A stretch of DNA of 16,269 nucleotides from Zopfochytrium polystomum (lineage: Eukaryota > Chytridiomycota > Chytridiomycetes > Chytridiales > Chytridiaceae): contig JAIVFJ010000657.1 of the NCBI GenBank assembly GCA_025765615.1, positions 1 through 16,269 on the forward strand. The letters run 5' to 3'. Positions 1-8,298 of the stretch are shown here, in pieces. The notes beneath the pieces were generated by a model that saw nothing but the letters and a program-made list of their open reading frames with translations, was not told the origin of the DNA and ran no database searches. A program made the translations under genes and the position numbers. Positions within the stretch are counted from its first letter, which is position 1; each line of letters begins with the position of its first letter.

Positions 1-592
1 TTTACAGCTTGTTTGAGAAACAGTTGCTTGTAAATTGGTTTGGTAGTTTCCAAATCAGGAAACTTGTTTGGGAAACAAGCCGCTTTTTTCCTTGTTTTTA
101 GAAATCCAATGATTGGTGCAATCTCTGGTGAGCTCAGTTTTTATCTCACTTTTAGAAATGCAGTGATTGGTGAAATCCCTGATTCCTAAATGCCTGTCGC
201 ATTGCTCAGATTGCACAGCACAGCAGGAAAGCTGGAATTTCGGATCAGGAAGCGGAATTCCGATGCAGAGTCCGGAATTCCGGAGCATGGGGCAGTGGTA
301 CACTGCTTTTGCATGCTTGCTGTGCTGTGTTACATGTGCAGAGTGCGTAGTTTGAGCGTTTTTGTGCATGTTCTAATTGCATTGTTCCTACCGGTAGGAT
401 GAACAAAGCTAGAACAACAGCAGCCTTTGCCTATCTCTTTTTATTGAGAACAGATTAGCCCTTCTGAGCGCCCCATTCAAGTATTGAATTTACTGAGCCC
501 TTCAAACACCCCATCCAATGTGATTGGATGGAGTACTCAAAGGGATCATCAGTAACAGGCGTAGTGTACCCCGTGGGTCGAATCTCAACACA
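1..592 (-). repeat. Long inverted repeat, copy A (partner at 4722-5310)
   Basis: The reverse complement of this stretch matches 4722-5310 almost base for base over its whole length, with scattered substitutions and short indels. Shared landmarks are the block gtgttgagattc, a TGTTACTGATGATCCC block, an AATAAAAAGAGA block and the terminal part around gcggcttgtttc. The window begins inside the repeat, so its outer end is not seen. Read on the minus strand, TGTTAC at one side, AATAAA in the middle and GTAAA at the far side resemble an LTR with its adjoining internal sequence. That identity is inference; no matching TG...CA ends or target duplication can be confirmed here. Within the copy, two related segments of about 28 bp (near 101-129 and 155-183, sharing gattggtg) form a short internal duplication. 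Confidence 0.85.
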
Positions 593-1059
593 GAACGATG
601 CAGTTGATCCACTAGACCTCCGCGACACTGCAACCTGTCTCATCATGGAACCCTAACCCAGCACAGTCACAGCCGTCACCTTGCTGAGCTCGACATGTTG
701 AATGTTGCTCGGAGAATGAAGCACAATTTTGGGCTTTTCTGGGGGTGGGAGGGGGGATGTGGAGATGGGGCGGAGAAGTGCTTCTGGACTTTGTTGCCAA
801 ATGGAATCCTTACCTTACCAGCCCTGTGCAACTGCAACACATGTGCACCAAAGCACGCAGGCGCACACTCGCGCAAGGTCTGAATAATGGCGGCAATATC
901 ACTGAGCTGCAAGGGTTTACCATCCATGACACCTGCCGTACAGCTGGGGCCTCACTGCTGTCCGCAACTTGCTCGCTGGTCGTTGTCATATTCGCCGCTC
1001 TTGTTGTAGGTGGGGGGTGAGGGGGGTGGCTTGGGCTGCCAGAAAAGCCAACTCTGGAA
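593..1059. other. Intergenic or transposon interior, no recognised gene
   Basis: This stretch lies between inverted repeat copy A and the recognisable part of the CACTA transposase. It has a G-rich patch near 738-770 and another near 1009-1027. Open frames exist on both strands, but none shows a motif I know. It is probably degraded transposon sequence, possibly the N-terminal or upstream part of the CACTA element. Confidence 0.4.
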
Positions 1060-1902
1060 AGCCTCAGAACGACTTCAACTACAATTGGCTCATACCTCAG
1101 TTACTTGGATTCTATCGGAATGCAAAGATGACCAACCATATGAGATATTGATCTGATTTTATCGAGGATGAGAGAAGTTACTCTGATGTCTTTTCTTCCA
1201 GCCTCTACAAGACAGCATTGGAGGAAGGGCTCCTGCCTGACCACCGTGACATTGCTTTAGGGCTGTGCACTGATGGGTTTTGCCTGTTCAAGAGGAGAGG
1301 TGTTACCTGCTGGCCAATCCTGCTCATCAACTACAATTTGCCACCTGAAGAGCGATACCGTCTGAACAACTTCCTCAGCGTTGGCATTGTTCCTGGACCT
1401 TCCAAGCCTCAAGACATGGGTTCCTTCCTGTATCCGCTTATTCAGGAGCTGAAGCAGCTGGAGGCTGGTGTTTTGGCTTTTGACGGTGCTGTCCGAGAGC
1501 AGTTTACACTACGAGCTGCTGTTCTGTTAATTTTTGGAGACATGCCTGCGATATCCATGCTGATGAAAATGACTGGCAGCAACGGCGTCGCCAATGCAAC
1601 ATTGAGGGTGAATGGAGTGCTAAAGGCAGCCAATACTATTATCCCCTTCACCGAAACAAGAGGCTGTTGTATGATCCACTGCAACTGCCTGTGCGAACAA
1701 CTACTGAGGAATTCTTAACTCAAGCAGCTCACATCGAGTCTATGGCTCCAGGAGCAAAGCGGGATCAGCAGGAGAAGGAGTACGGCGTCCAGGGCACCAG
1801 CATTCTGATGGAGCTGAAATCAATTGTGTTCCCAAACTCCTTCATGATTGACTTAATGCACCTTGTATCACCTCCAGGCTCTTGCTATCCTTGTGGAAAG
1901 GT
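1060..1902 (+). pseudogene. CACTA (En/Spm) Tnp2-type transposase, broken fragment
   Basis: Motifs characteristic of the Tnp2 transposase family appear in the family order: a LIPQL...MRY block (1090-1145), YSDVF (about 1180), LCTDGFCLF (1263-1290), CWPI...YNLPPEER (1309-1356), PGPSKPQDM (1394-1420), FGDMPA (1534-1551), an SNG variant of the usual HNG, KGSQYYYPL (1622-1648), LPVRT and finally DLMHLV (1849-1866) followed by LLLSLWKG in another frame. The D of TDGF, GDMPA and DLMH are the likely acidic catalytic positions (inference from the family). The gene is dead: a TGA stands after MRY at 1149-1151, the frame shifts near 1615-1625, and it shifts again before LLLSLWKG. It is cut off exactly where the purine-rich repeat begins. 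No CACTA termini were found nearby. Confidence 0.85.
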
Positions 1903-2134
1903 GATGAAATCCCACCCAGGACTGGAGGGACTTGGTGTGTGTGGGGATGAAGAGAGAGAGAGAGAGGGAGCCGTGATGATGGAAAAGGGAGAGGTGTGAG
2001 AGGATGGAGAGAGGAGAGAGGAGTGAGTGGGCAGAGATGGAAGAGAGAGCAAATGGAGAAAGAGATATTGGCTTGTTTTGCACTGGATTCTGTCAAAGCA
2101 GCAAGGAGGGGGTTGGATTCCTTGTTTGATCTCT
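1903..2134 (+). repeat. Purine-rich dispersed repeat, copy 1 (232 bp)
   Basis: This block matches the reverse complement of 5872-6104 from gatgaaatcc at the left to gatctct at the right; the flanks of the two copies are unrelated. It is strongly GA-rich, with a (GA)n run near 1950-1966 and several gagagg segments, and it ends with a less biased part (ggcttgttttgcactgg, gtcaaagcagcaaggagg). It has no open frame shared by both copies and no terminal inverted repeats. It sits inside the transposase remnant, directly after the LLLSLWKG codons. Two independently placed copies with sharp ends suggest a small non-autonomous mobile element, of unknown class. Confidence 0.75.
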
Positions 2135-2171
2135 CAATAGTACACGTGAGTATGGTTTGTTTTGTTCCAAC

Positions 2172-2650
2172 ACAGGGTCTGGAATTCTCAGCAACTCAGA
2201 TGCTGCTCATGGAGTTCATGCTGATGGAAATCACAACTTGGCTACTTCGTCTTGTTTGGAAATACTGCTATCAGCTGGGCATCAACTCACAGTCCTGCAG
2301 TTATGCTTTCACCTCAGCAAGCAGAATACATTGCAGTCTCAGAACTAGGACGAGAACTGGAGGCCATCTCAAAACAACACACAGCACTTATGCTCCTGTC
2401 CCCAACTCCTATTCCAATCTATACTGACAACCAAGGCACTATCAATTTGAGCTCAAACAATCTCTACACTAATAGGTCAAAACATATTCTGGTTAAGTAT
2501 CACTATATCCGGGAACTGGTTGATTGACATGTAATTCAACAGGAATAGATTCCTGGTGGCAAGCAACCAGCAGATTATCTCACAAAATCATTACCAGCTG
2601 CTTTAGGTGCTTATCATCTTGGTCATATTGGTCTTTGTCATGTGCCTTAG
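2172..2650 (+). pseudogene. Ty1/copia polyprotein, RNase H end, broken
   Basis: The C-terminal RNase H region of a copia-type Pol is recognisable. In order: SDAAHGVHAD (about 2188-2217), FGNTAISWAS, SPQQAEYIAVSELG (about 2309-2350), PIPIYTDNQGTINL (about 2405-2446), RSKHILVKYHYIREL, then PGGKQPADYLTKSLP and a natural end HVP-stop at 2648-2650. The frame changes near 2250, and in-frame stops stand at 2525-2527 (TGA) and 2546-2548 (TAG), so it is not functional. It is followed by a polypurine tract and an LTR in the same orientation, which fits the 3' end of a copia element whose gag, protease, integrase and reverse transcriptase are missing. A second, different copia RNase H lies at 6111-6560. 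Confidence 0.9.
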
Positions 2651-2921
2651 TTTCTGTTCCCTTGCTTTATTTGTATTGCATGCTCTTTCTCCTTTCTCTT
2701 TCTTGCCCTTCTTCTTCTTCTGCATTGCTTCTTATATTCCTGCATTCAAGCTTCTTTGCTCTCCATCTACAAATTTCATATGGGCATTCTTTTCTTATTG
2801 TTCTGCCACCTGGTGGCCAGTCATACCTGTTTATTGCTTTTCCTAAGCCATTGTACAGTTGCCTTACGTTGACTATGGCGTAAGGTTTCCTCCGTGCTGG
2901 CCCTTTTGCTCCTGCCCACAG

Positions 2922-2933
2922 CTTAGGGGAGAG
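2922..2933 (+). other. Polypurine tract before the 3' LTR
   Basis: The purine run aggggagag stands immediately in front of the TGTTAGA start of the LTR at 2934. This is the usual position of the plus-strand primer of LTR retrotransposons and supports reading the LTR at 2934-3179 as a 3' LTR belonging to the copia fragment upstream. Confidence 0.65.
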
Positions 2934-3179
2934 TGTTAGATTTTGGGTTTTTGCAGTAAACAGTGTGCAGGAGCAACACCTCACACTGTGGTGCATGAGA
3001 GCACCAACTGTGATGAGGATTTGGTGCATTTTTTGTCACCTGGTCTTTGTCACAATTTTGTATAAAGCCAAACAGCATACATTGTACAACAGTCTCCCGC
3101 CTCAGCTTTATCATCACAAGAGAGTAGTCCACCAGAGTAGTTCACTACCATCCACAAACAGCAGCTGTACTTTCTTTCA
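2934..3179 (+). mobile_element. Copia LTR, copy 1 (3' LTR)
   Basis: This is a 246-bp sequence starting TGTTAGATTTTGGG and ending tttctttca, so it has the TG...CA ends of an LTR. It is repeated at 5507-5747 in the same orientation and at 4331-4577 in reverse. Shared internal landmarks include gtgcaggagcaacacc, gtcacctggtctttgtcac and gtataaagccaa; the last holds a TATA-like box (tataaa). With the polypurine tract before it and an RNase H end upstream, it is the 3' LTR of the broken copia element. Confidence 0.85.
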
Positions 3180-3299
3180 AGTCCAACCTGTTTTGCCGCC
3201 ACCTCCAACACTTCGTGCTGTACATCGTTATCCGATTCACTTTCGCTGCCGTACCTGGACCACTTCATGTTCAATTGGTGCTAGTTCTGTGGAAGGTTG

Positions 3300-4013
3300 T
3301 CATTCAGCTGCCACTGCTGGTGCTGGTTCTGGGAATTGATCCATGCAAACATTGCCTTCACGAAGGAGGTTGGTGATGTTTTGTTCAGTTGATGTAAGTT
3401 TGTCCTTGCTGAGGAGTGGTGCATGCTGATGAACGAGGTCCTGAGAGATATCCTCTGCTGCTGAAGTGCTGAGGCGAGGGAAACTGTCTTCTGCAACCAC
3501 GAGGTCATCCAATTGATGAGTGATTACTCTACCTGTGCTGATGTCAATCAAACAAGCAATGGAATGACCAATGTTTCCATTGTAAATTGCTGGTTGAGCG
3601 ATTTCTGCAAGCTTTTTAAACTGATGCGTTTGTGCACGTTCCTTTGCTGTGATGTGATACAAGCATCCTGAGTTGAAACTCTGAAATGATTGTAATGCAT
3701 GGAGGGAATCCACTGCAAGTCGATCCTGCCCCTCATCATATTTGTTTTGGCAGGCAGTAGATTTAAAAATGGTGATTAGTTGAGTCAATGATGAAACAGA
3801 AGTAATAGGATTCCCTGCAAAAATGAACGTGTTGGCAACACCAATATAGATTAGCGTGTTGTTCAAGACGGATAACTCGCACGACTTTGGAAAATGGTGT
3901 GATGCAACTGCAAATTCCACTGATGAACTTTCTGCAAAACTTTCCACTTTGTGGTAAGCTGTAATGAAGCACGTTGCAAATGACTCAAGGAAGTTGGCAA
4001 ACTTGGGAGCTGG
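3300..4013 (-). pseudogene. Open frame of about 238 codons, unrecognised, probably transposon-derived
   Basis: On the minus strand the frame is open from just after a TGA near 4014 down to 3300. It has no ATG for roughly the first 220 codons; the only methionine lies close to the C-terminal end (CMDQF). The composition is protein-like: an alternating hydrophobic part (NTLIYIGVANTFIFAG), then KKLAEIAQPAIYNGNIGHS and HQLDDLVVAED, ending in an Ala/Pro-rich tail. I recognise no domain. It lies between two LTR copies in opposite orientations. Lack of a start codon suggests an internal exon or a fragment of a longer transposon protein rather than a complete gene. Read as minus-strand element content, it would follow the LTR at 4331-4577. 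Confidence 0.35.
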
Positions 4014-4271
4014 GTTTCAGTTAATTTTTGGACGTTTCCAATGTGACTAATGCTGTGAATGACTGATTACACTTGTCAAACTACGCTTCTACTACGAAAA
4101 ACGACTGTCAAAACGTCTTCTCCACTGATAAAAGTGGTGTAGGCGGTGGTGGAGGCGTGGGACAAAATTGAGGGTTTCAGTTGTGATGATGACCCACAGT
4201 GGAGGTTGTGGCACAGTCTGTTTTCTCCTTTCTGCTCGTTGCAAACGATTCTACTCGTTCTGCTGGCGCCT

Positions 4272-4313
4272 TCCCAATCACCAAGCAAAAGTACTTCTGC
4301 TTGGTGATTGGGA
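4272..4313. repeat. Near-perfect 42-bp palindrome
   Basis: The arm TCCCAATCACCAAGCA (4272-4287) is exactly complementary to TGCTTGGTGATTGGGA (4298-4313). The ten bases between them contain the further palindrome aagtactt, so only one pair (4288/4297) fails to match. It can form a 16-bp stem as DNA cruciform or RNA hairpin. It lies 17 bp from the inner end of the reverse LTR copy. Confidence 0.9.
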
Positions 4314-4330
4314 TGGGTCACAATTTTGTA

Positions 4331-4577
4331 TGAAAGAAATGGTAGCTGCTGTATGTGGATGGTGGTGAACTACTCTGGTGGACAACTGTGTTTTGCTGGT
4401 GAAGCTGAGGTGGGAGACTGTTGTGCAATATATGCTGTTTGGCTTAAGACAAAATTGTGACAAAGACCAGGTGACAGAAAATGCAGCAAGTCCTCATCAC
4501 AGTTGGTGCTCCCATGTACCACAGTGTGAGGTGTTGCTCCTGCACACTGCTTTCTGCAAAACCCCCAAAATCTTACA
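4331..4577 (-). mobile_element. Copia LTR, copy 3 (reverse orientation)
   Basis: The reverse complement reads TGTAAGATTTTGGGGG to tttctttca and matches the LTRs at 2934-3179 and 5507-5747 over the full 247 bp with scattered changes; the first bases are TGTAAGA rather than TGTTAGA. The sequence inward of its 3' end (ggtcacaattttgtat on the plus strand, 4315-4330) resembles an internal piece of the same LTR in the opposite direction, hinting at a rearranged junction. It may be a solo LTR or the 5' LTR of a minus-strand element now lost. Confidence 0.85.
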
Positions 4578-4721
4578 TTTGTCTTTAAAAAAACTGTTAC
4601 AAGGACCATCACTGCAAAACGCTGGAAGCCATCCTTGCAGAGCAGTATCAGGTCAAAGCTCCTCCACCCAAAACTCCCATAACGAACAGAAACAGTTGCC
4701 CTCTATCTTTCTATTGTGGAC

Positions 4722-5310
4722 GTGTGTTGAGATTCAACCTGCAGGGGTACACTACGCACGCCTGTTACTGATGATCCCTTTGAGTACTCCACCCAATCTC
4801 ATTGGATGGGTGTTTGAAGGACTCAGCAGGTTCAATACTTGAATGGGGCGCTCAGAAGGGCCAACCTGTTCTCAATAAAAAGAGAGAAGCAAAGGCGGCT
4901 GTTGTTCTAGCTTTGTTCATCCTACCGGTGGGAGCAATGCAATTAGAACATGCACAAAATGTGCAAAGTGCGCACTCCGCACATGTAAAATAGCACCGCA
5001 AGCATCCAGAAGCTGTACCACTGCTCGATGCTCTGGAATTCCAACCTCTGCTTCAGAGCTCTGCTCTCTGCTCCAAATTCCAGCTTGCCTGCTGTTCTGT
5101 GCAATCAGAGCAATAGAACATAGGAATCAGGGATTGCACCAATCACTGCATTTCTAAAAGTGAGATAATAGCTGAGCTCACCAGAGATTGCACCAATCAT
5201 TGGATTTCCAAAAAACAGGTAAAAAAGCGGCTTGTTTCTCAATCAAGCATCCTGATTTGGAAATAACCAAACCAATTTACAAGCAACTGTTTTTCAAACA
5301 AGCAGTAAAT
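4722..5310 (+). repeat. Long inverted repeat, copy B (partner at 1-592)
   Basis: This stretch matches the reverse complement of 1-592 from gtgttgagattc to the part ending cagtaaa. The block TGTTACTGATGATCCC lies near 4765 and ctcaataaaaagagag near 4871. Compared with copy A it has lost several CpG sites: the two palindromes ccggaattccgg and cggaattccg of copy A appear here as tggaattcca-like and unrelated sequence. The sequence left of 4722 does not match the inner flank of copy A. The pair could be two independent insertions of one LTR-like element or the ends of a larger composite. Confidence 0.85.
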
Positions 5311-5320
5311 TGGTTCTTGG

Positions 5321-5500
5321 TGGTACTCATCTCAGACAAAGTACTCAGCCCAAACTGGTACTCAGCCAGTTGGTACGCAGTCAAAGGTGGCACTCAACCA
5401 TGGCTGATACTCAGCCCAGGCTGGTACTCAGCCCTGGATGGTAGGTACTCAGCCCTGGTTGATGCGCAGCCATGGTTGGACTCAGCCCTTAGTGGGTACT
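5321..5500 (+). repeat. Degenerate minisatellite, unit about TGGTACTCAGCCC
   Basis: About ten imperfect units related to (t)ggtactcagccc follow one another with variable spacers of a few bases (for example 5337-5350, 5355-5367, 5420-5434, 5443-5456). Some units carry changes such as gatactcag or gatgcgcag. The array begins just after inverted repeat copy B and stops seven bases before the LTR at 5507. It encodes no conserved protein. Confidence 0.8.
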
Positions 5501-5506
5501 TAGAAC

Positions 5507-5747
5507 TGTTAGATTTTGGGGTTTTGCGGTAAGCAGTGTGCAGGAGCAACACCTCACACTGTGGTGCATGGGAGCACCAACTGTGATGAGGACTTGCTGC
5601 ATTTTTTGTCACCTGGTCTTTGTCACAATTTGTATAAAGCCAAGCAGCATACATCGTACAACAGTCTCCCACCTCAGCTTCACCAGCAAAACACAGTTGT
5701 CCACCAGAGTAGTTCACATCCACACTCAACAGCTGCCATTTCTTTCA
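5507..5747 (+). mobile_element. Copia LTR, copy 2
   Basis: This is a 241-bp copy starting TGTTAGATTTTGGGG and ending tttctttca, colinear with the LTRs at 2934-3179 and 4331-4577. No polypurine tract precedes it; the preceding sequence is the minisatellite. The sequence after it (ctgggattggtgctcag) could be a weak primer-binding site, but the match to a tRNA end is poor. It is either a solo LTR or the 5' LTR of an element whose interior has been replaced. Confidence 0.8.
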
Positions 5748-5871
5748 AGCCCAGACTGGGATTGGTGCTCAGCCTGTTTTATCTCATTTCTGTGGCCTGT
5801 GTGCAACCCACTGCCCCCAATGTTTTCTGATGGCTCCAACCTGCAGGAGTGTAAAAGCAGCAACCTCTCAC

Positions 5872-6104
5872 AGAGATCAAACAAGGAATCCAACCAGCCA
5901 CCTCCTTGCTGCTTTGACAGAACCAGTGCAAAACAAGCCCATCTCTCTTCCTCAATTTGCTCTCTCTTCCCTCTCTGCACACTCACTCCTCTCTCCTCTC
6001 TCCATTCTCTCACTCCTCTCCCTTCTCCATCACTACTGCTCTCTCTCTCTCTCTCTTCCTCTCCACACACACCAAGTCCCTCCAGTCCTGGGTAGGATTT
6101 CATC
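5872..6104 (-). repeat. Purine-rich dispersed repeat, copy 2 (inverted)
   Basis: The reverse complement begins gatgaaatcc and ends gatctct, matching copy 1 at 1903-2134 along its length, with differences in the (GA)n run (here about nine CT repeats near 6039-6056 on the plus strand). Its right edge stands six bases before the first copia RNase H codon of the second element, so it appears to have inserted into or next to that element. Confidence 0.75.
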
Positions 6105-6110
6105 AGTGCT

Positions 6111-6560
6111 CCTATTCAACTCTACACTGATAACGAAGGCATTGTCAGACTTGCAACCAATAAAATCATTTCCCAACAGTCAAAACATATTCCACATAAG
6201 TATCACTACCACAGCCTCGTTCAACAAATTCACGTTCATTGTGGCTGGCTTTGTACCGACGAGCAGGCAGCCGATGTTCTCACAAAGCCTCTCAATCGGC
6301 ACCATCTCCACATTTTTGCTTTGATTCCTTTTTTTCTTTCTGCGCAAAGCTATCTTATGGGGCGTCTTGGATTATGGCTAACTTTGGGTGAAAGCAATCT
6401 GAGGATTTGTGGTAGAGTGTGTAGAGCAGAAGGGATGGAAGTAGCTCAGAGCAATTTGGAGGGAAAAGGTAAGAGCGGAGAATGCTCAGCAATCTATTAT
6501 TGTGTAGAGTCTTCCAGTACAGAGTTACATCCCATTCACAGAACTGCAACAGGAAGCTAA
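6111..6560 (+). pseudogene. Second Ty1/copia RNase H end (different family), truncated
   Basis: The frame from 6111 to the stop at 6558-6560 is open throughout and begins inside the RNase H domain: PIQLYTDNEGIVRLATN, then QQSKHIPHKYHYHSLV, then DEQAADVLTKPLNRHHLH. These are the YTDN, KHI..KYHY and ADVLTKPL hallmarks of copia Pol. The following LMGRLGLWLTLGESNLR segment may still be the family's C-terminal tail; the rest up to 6560 is unassigned. The 5' part is missing, replaced by the purine-rich repeat. Its sequence differs clearly from the RNase H at 2172-2650, so two copia families are present. No 3' LTR is seen after it. Confidence 0.85.
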
Positions 6561-7632
6561 TGTGGAAGAAGTCTGTGAGGGTTGCGGAATGATGGCCCTC
6601 ATATAGAACTGGAGTTTGCGTTGCTCGATAGTAGAAAGAGAGATAGAGTGATGAGTAATGCGTTGAGAACGTGGAAGAAGTGAGCAACTCCTACTTCAAG
6701 GAAGCATAGAATCTGTGACAAAGTTGAGCAGGTAGTTGAACTCAACTGTCCACTCTTATTTGCGCTGCTGTATTAAAGGAAGCAATACAGGATAAAGTTG
6801 AACAGTTAGCAGCAAGCTGCAGTGCAACTCCAAACAAAAGCGAAAAGTGATTGTGTGCTCAGTGGATGATCAATGTGTCTTAAGGTGCTTCACTCCAAAT
6901 TAGTTTGCGCCATGGTGTAGTAGTGGTGAGTGGCACAGGTGCCAGAAAATACACCAAGTCCACCCTTGCGAGGGACGATCGAGAGAGTGCTTAGTTGTTA
7001 AGCTGGACCTTCGCATTCCTTTGTCTCTCTCTGTAGTCTGAAGAAAACAGGAGCTTTGAGGTGGTGCAGAGGTTGACTACTAAGCTCGTGGGAGACTGAA
7101 GAGGGTGAAGCTGTGGTGCACAAGTTGCCACAAGCTGCTGAGTATTTGCTTATATTATTTTCTCTTAATGACCATATGCAAAAATGCAATGATAAATGTT
7201 GCTGTAATGCAATAGCGATGAAATGTGGAGATGTACTCATACACACGGAGCTGTCTCTAACAAAGCTGCGCTCTGAGTGTGGAGCTGCGAATAAATGCGA
7301 GAAACTTATTTGCTATACAATAATTAGGGAGATAATGAGAAGGGAGAAAGAGAAGGAATAGTGATAAAAAACGAGGGACTGGAATAGTTAGTTCTTTTGG
7401 GAAACCACTGTGACAGAGTCACATCGTTTTTACGTGAAGTTAGCTTATAATTCAACATAGTCTTGGGCCAGGACCAGCCATTCCGCCCAGTACACTTCTT
7501 ACTCTCTTATTTAGTCTTGGCCATGGATAGCAGCTAAGCACTGCTCTGCGCATTAAGAGCAATTCCAGTGTTGTGGCCTGGAAGGTAAGAGAGGAGATAC
7601 GCTTGGAAACTTATTGTGGACAGAAGGACATG
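6561..7632. other. No recognisable gene
   Basis: About 1.1 kb lies between the last transposon remnant and the universal-stress-protein gene. Open frames are short and carry no motif I recognise. A segment near 6907-6980 (catggtgtagtagtggtgag) resembles the start of a tRNA but lacks a B box and a closing acceptor stem. The region presumably includes the 3' flank of the minus-strand gene that ends at 7633. Confidence 0.5.
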
Positions 7633-8199
7633 TCAGGTCAACATGGACAATTGATACATCAATAACACACGACTTCGGAAGTTTTTCAAAACATTATCCA
7701 AGCTCTCGACGCGCAGCAGCCTCGCCGTTTTGCAATGCCTGGCACCGACCCACCAAGCACCTCGACCGCTACCATCCCCTTCTTTCCTTTTGCGAAAATG
7801 CACCCTTTCCGCCTCCACTACGGCGATTCTCTCGCCAATCAGTCCTTTCAGGGCCACGACCTCGACCCTGGTAAATGCGGGATCGATCAAGGCGCAGTTG
7901 GATGAGAGCAGTTGTCGCTGGTGGGTGGGCCAAGGAGTCACATCCTGGGTGCGAAAGTTGGAGAAGACGACTTTGACGAGGAGCTTGCGGTCCACGGCTG
8001 GGCGGATCAGGTGCTTGTAGGACCAGAGGAAGGCGGTTTTTGAGTGGTCTGAGGGGGAATTCGAGGGAGATTTCGAACCGAAGGGCTCTCAGCATGTTTT
8101 CTTCCTCACAATGAAATAGAAACTCACCTTGCGCGTCCACCGCAATGACAGCGACCTTCTGCTGGCCGACCAGTGGCGTCGTGTCACGCACGGCATTCG
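7633..8199 (-). CDS. Universal stress protein (UspA-like), 5' end unresolved
   Basis: Joining 8128-8199 to 7633-8048 across a 79-bp intron gives a small UspA-fold protein of about 160 residues, close to the normal size of a single USP domain. It opens with QQKVAVIAVDAQDHSKTAF, the beta-1 strand and Asp-containing loop of the family (compare VAVDGS.HS..A), then KHLIRPAVDRKLLVKVVF. It ends with VGARHCKTARLL and SLDNVLKNFRSRVLL, which correspond to the G-x-R-G...GS(V)S..VL....PVL region that binds ATP in some members, though here the G2xG9 motif is altered (inference). The exon after the splice completes the D of DHSK. No ATG exists in frame between the upstream TGA (8201-8203) and the intron; the acceptor-like tgag at 8200-8203 suggests a further upstream exon. 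Proteins of this family act in the cytosol in stress responses. The stop is at 7633-7635. Confidence 0.75.
8049..8127 (-). other. Intron in the universal-stress-protein gene (79 bp)
   Basis: On the minus strand the donor is caag/GTGAGTTT and the acceptor is ccccctCAG/acc. Splicing joins VDAQ to DHSKTAF in phase 1 and produces the conserved N-terminal block of the UspA family, while reading through would break it. Confidence 0.85.
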
Positions 8200-8298
8200 C
8201 TCAGTTCGCTGCAGACCGTGACACGTGCGTGGGTGAGGCAGGCAAGGCGACAGACAAATCTGAGCACGTGTGGGCGGCAAAGTCGACAAGCAAAAGGC

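Noticed and set aside
5750..5785. Primer-binding site after LTR copy 2 (ggattggtgctcag)
   Set aside because: Only a partial likeness to an initiator-tRNA complement and not adjacent to the LTR end; insufficient to call a 5' LTR.
6907..6985. tRNA-like start (catggtgtagtagtggtgag)
   Set aside because: No GGTTCGA-type B box, no anticodon stem and no pairing acceptor stem could be found.
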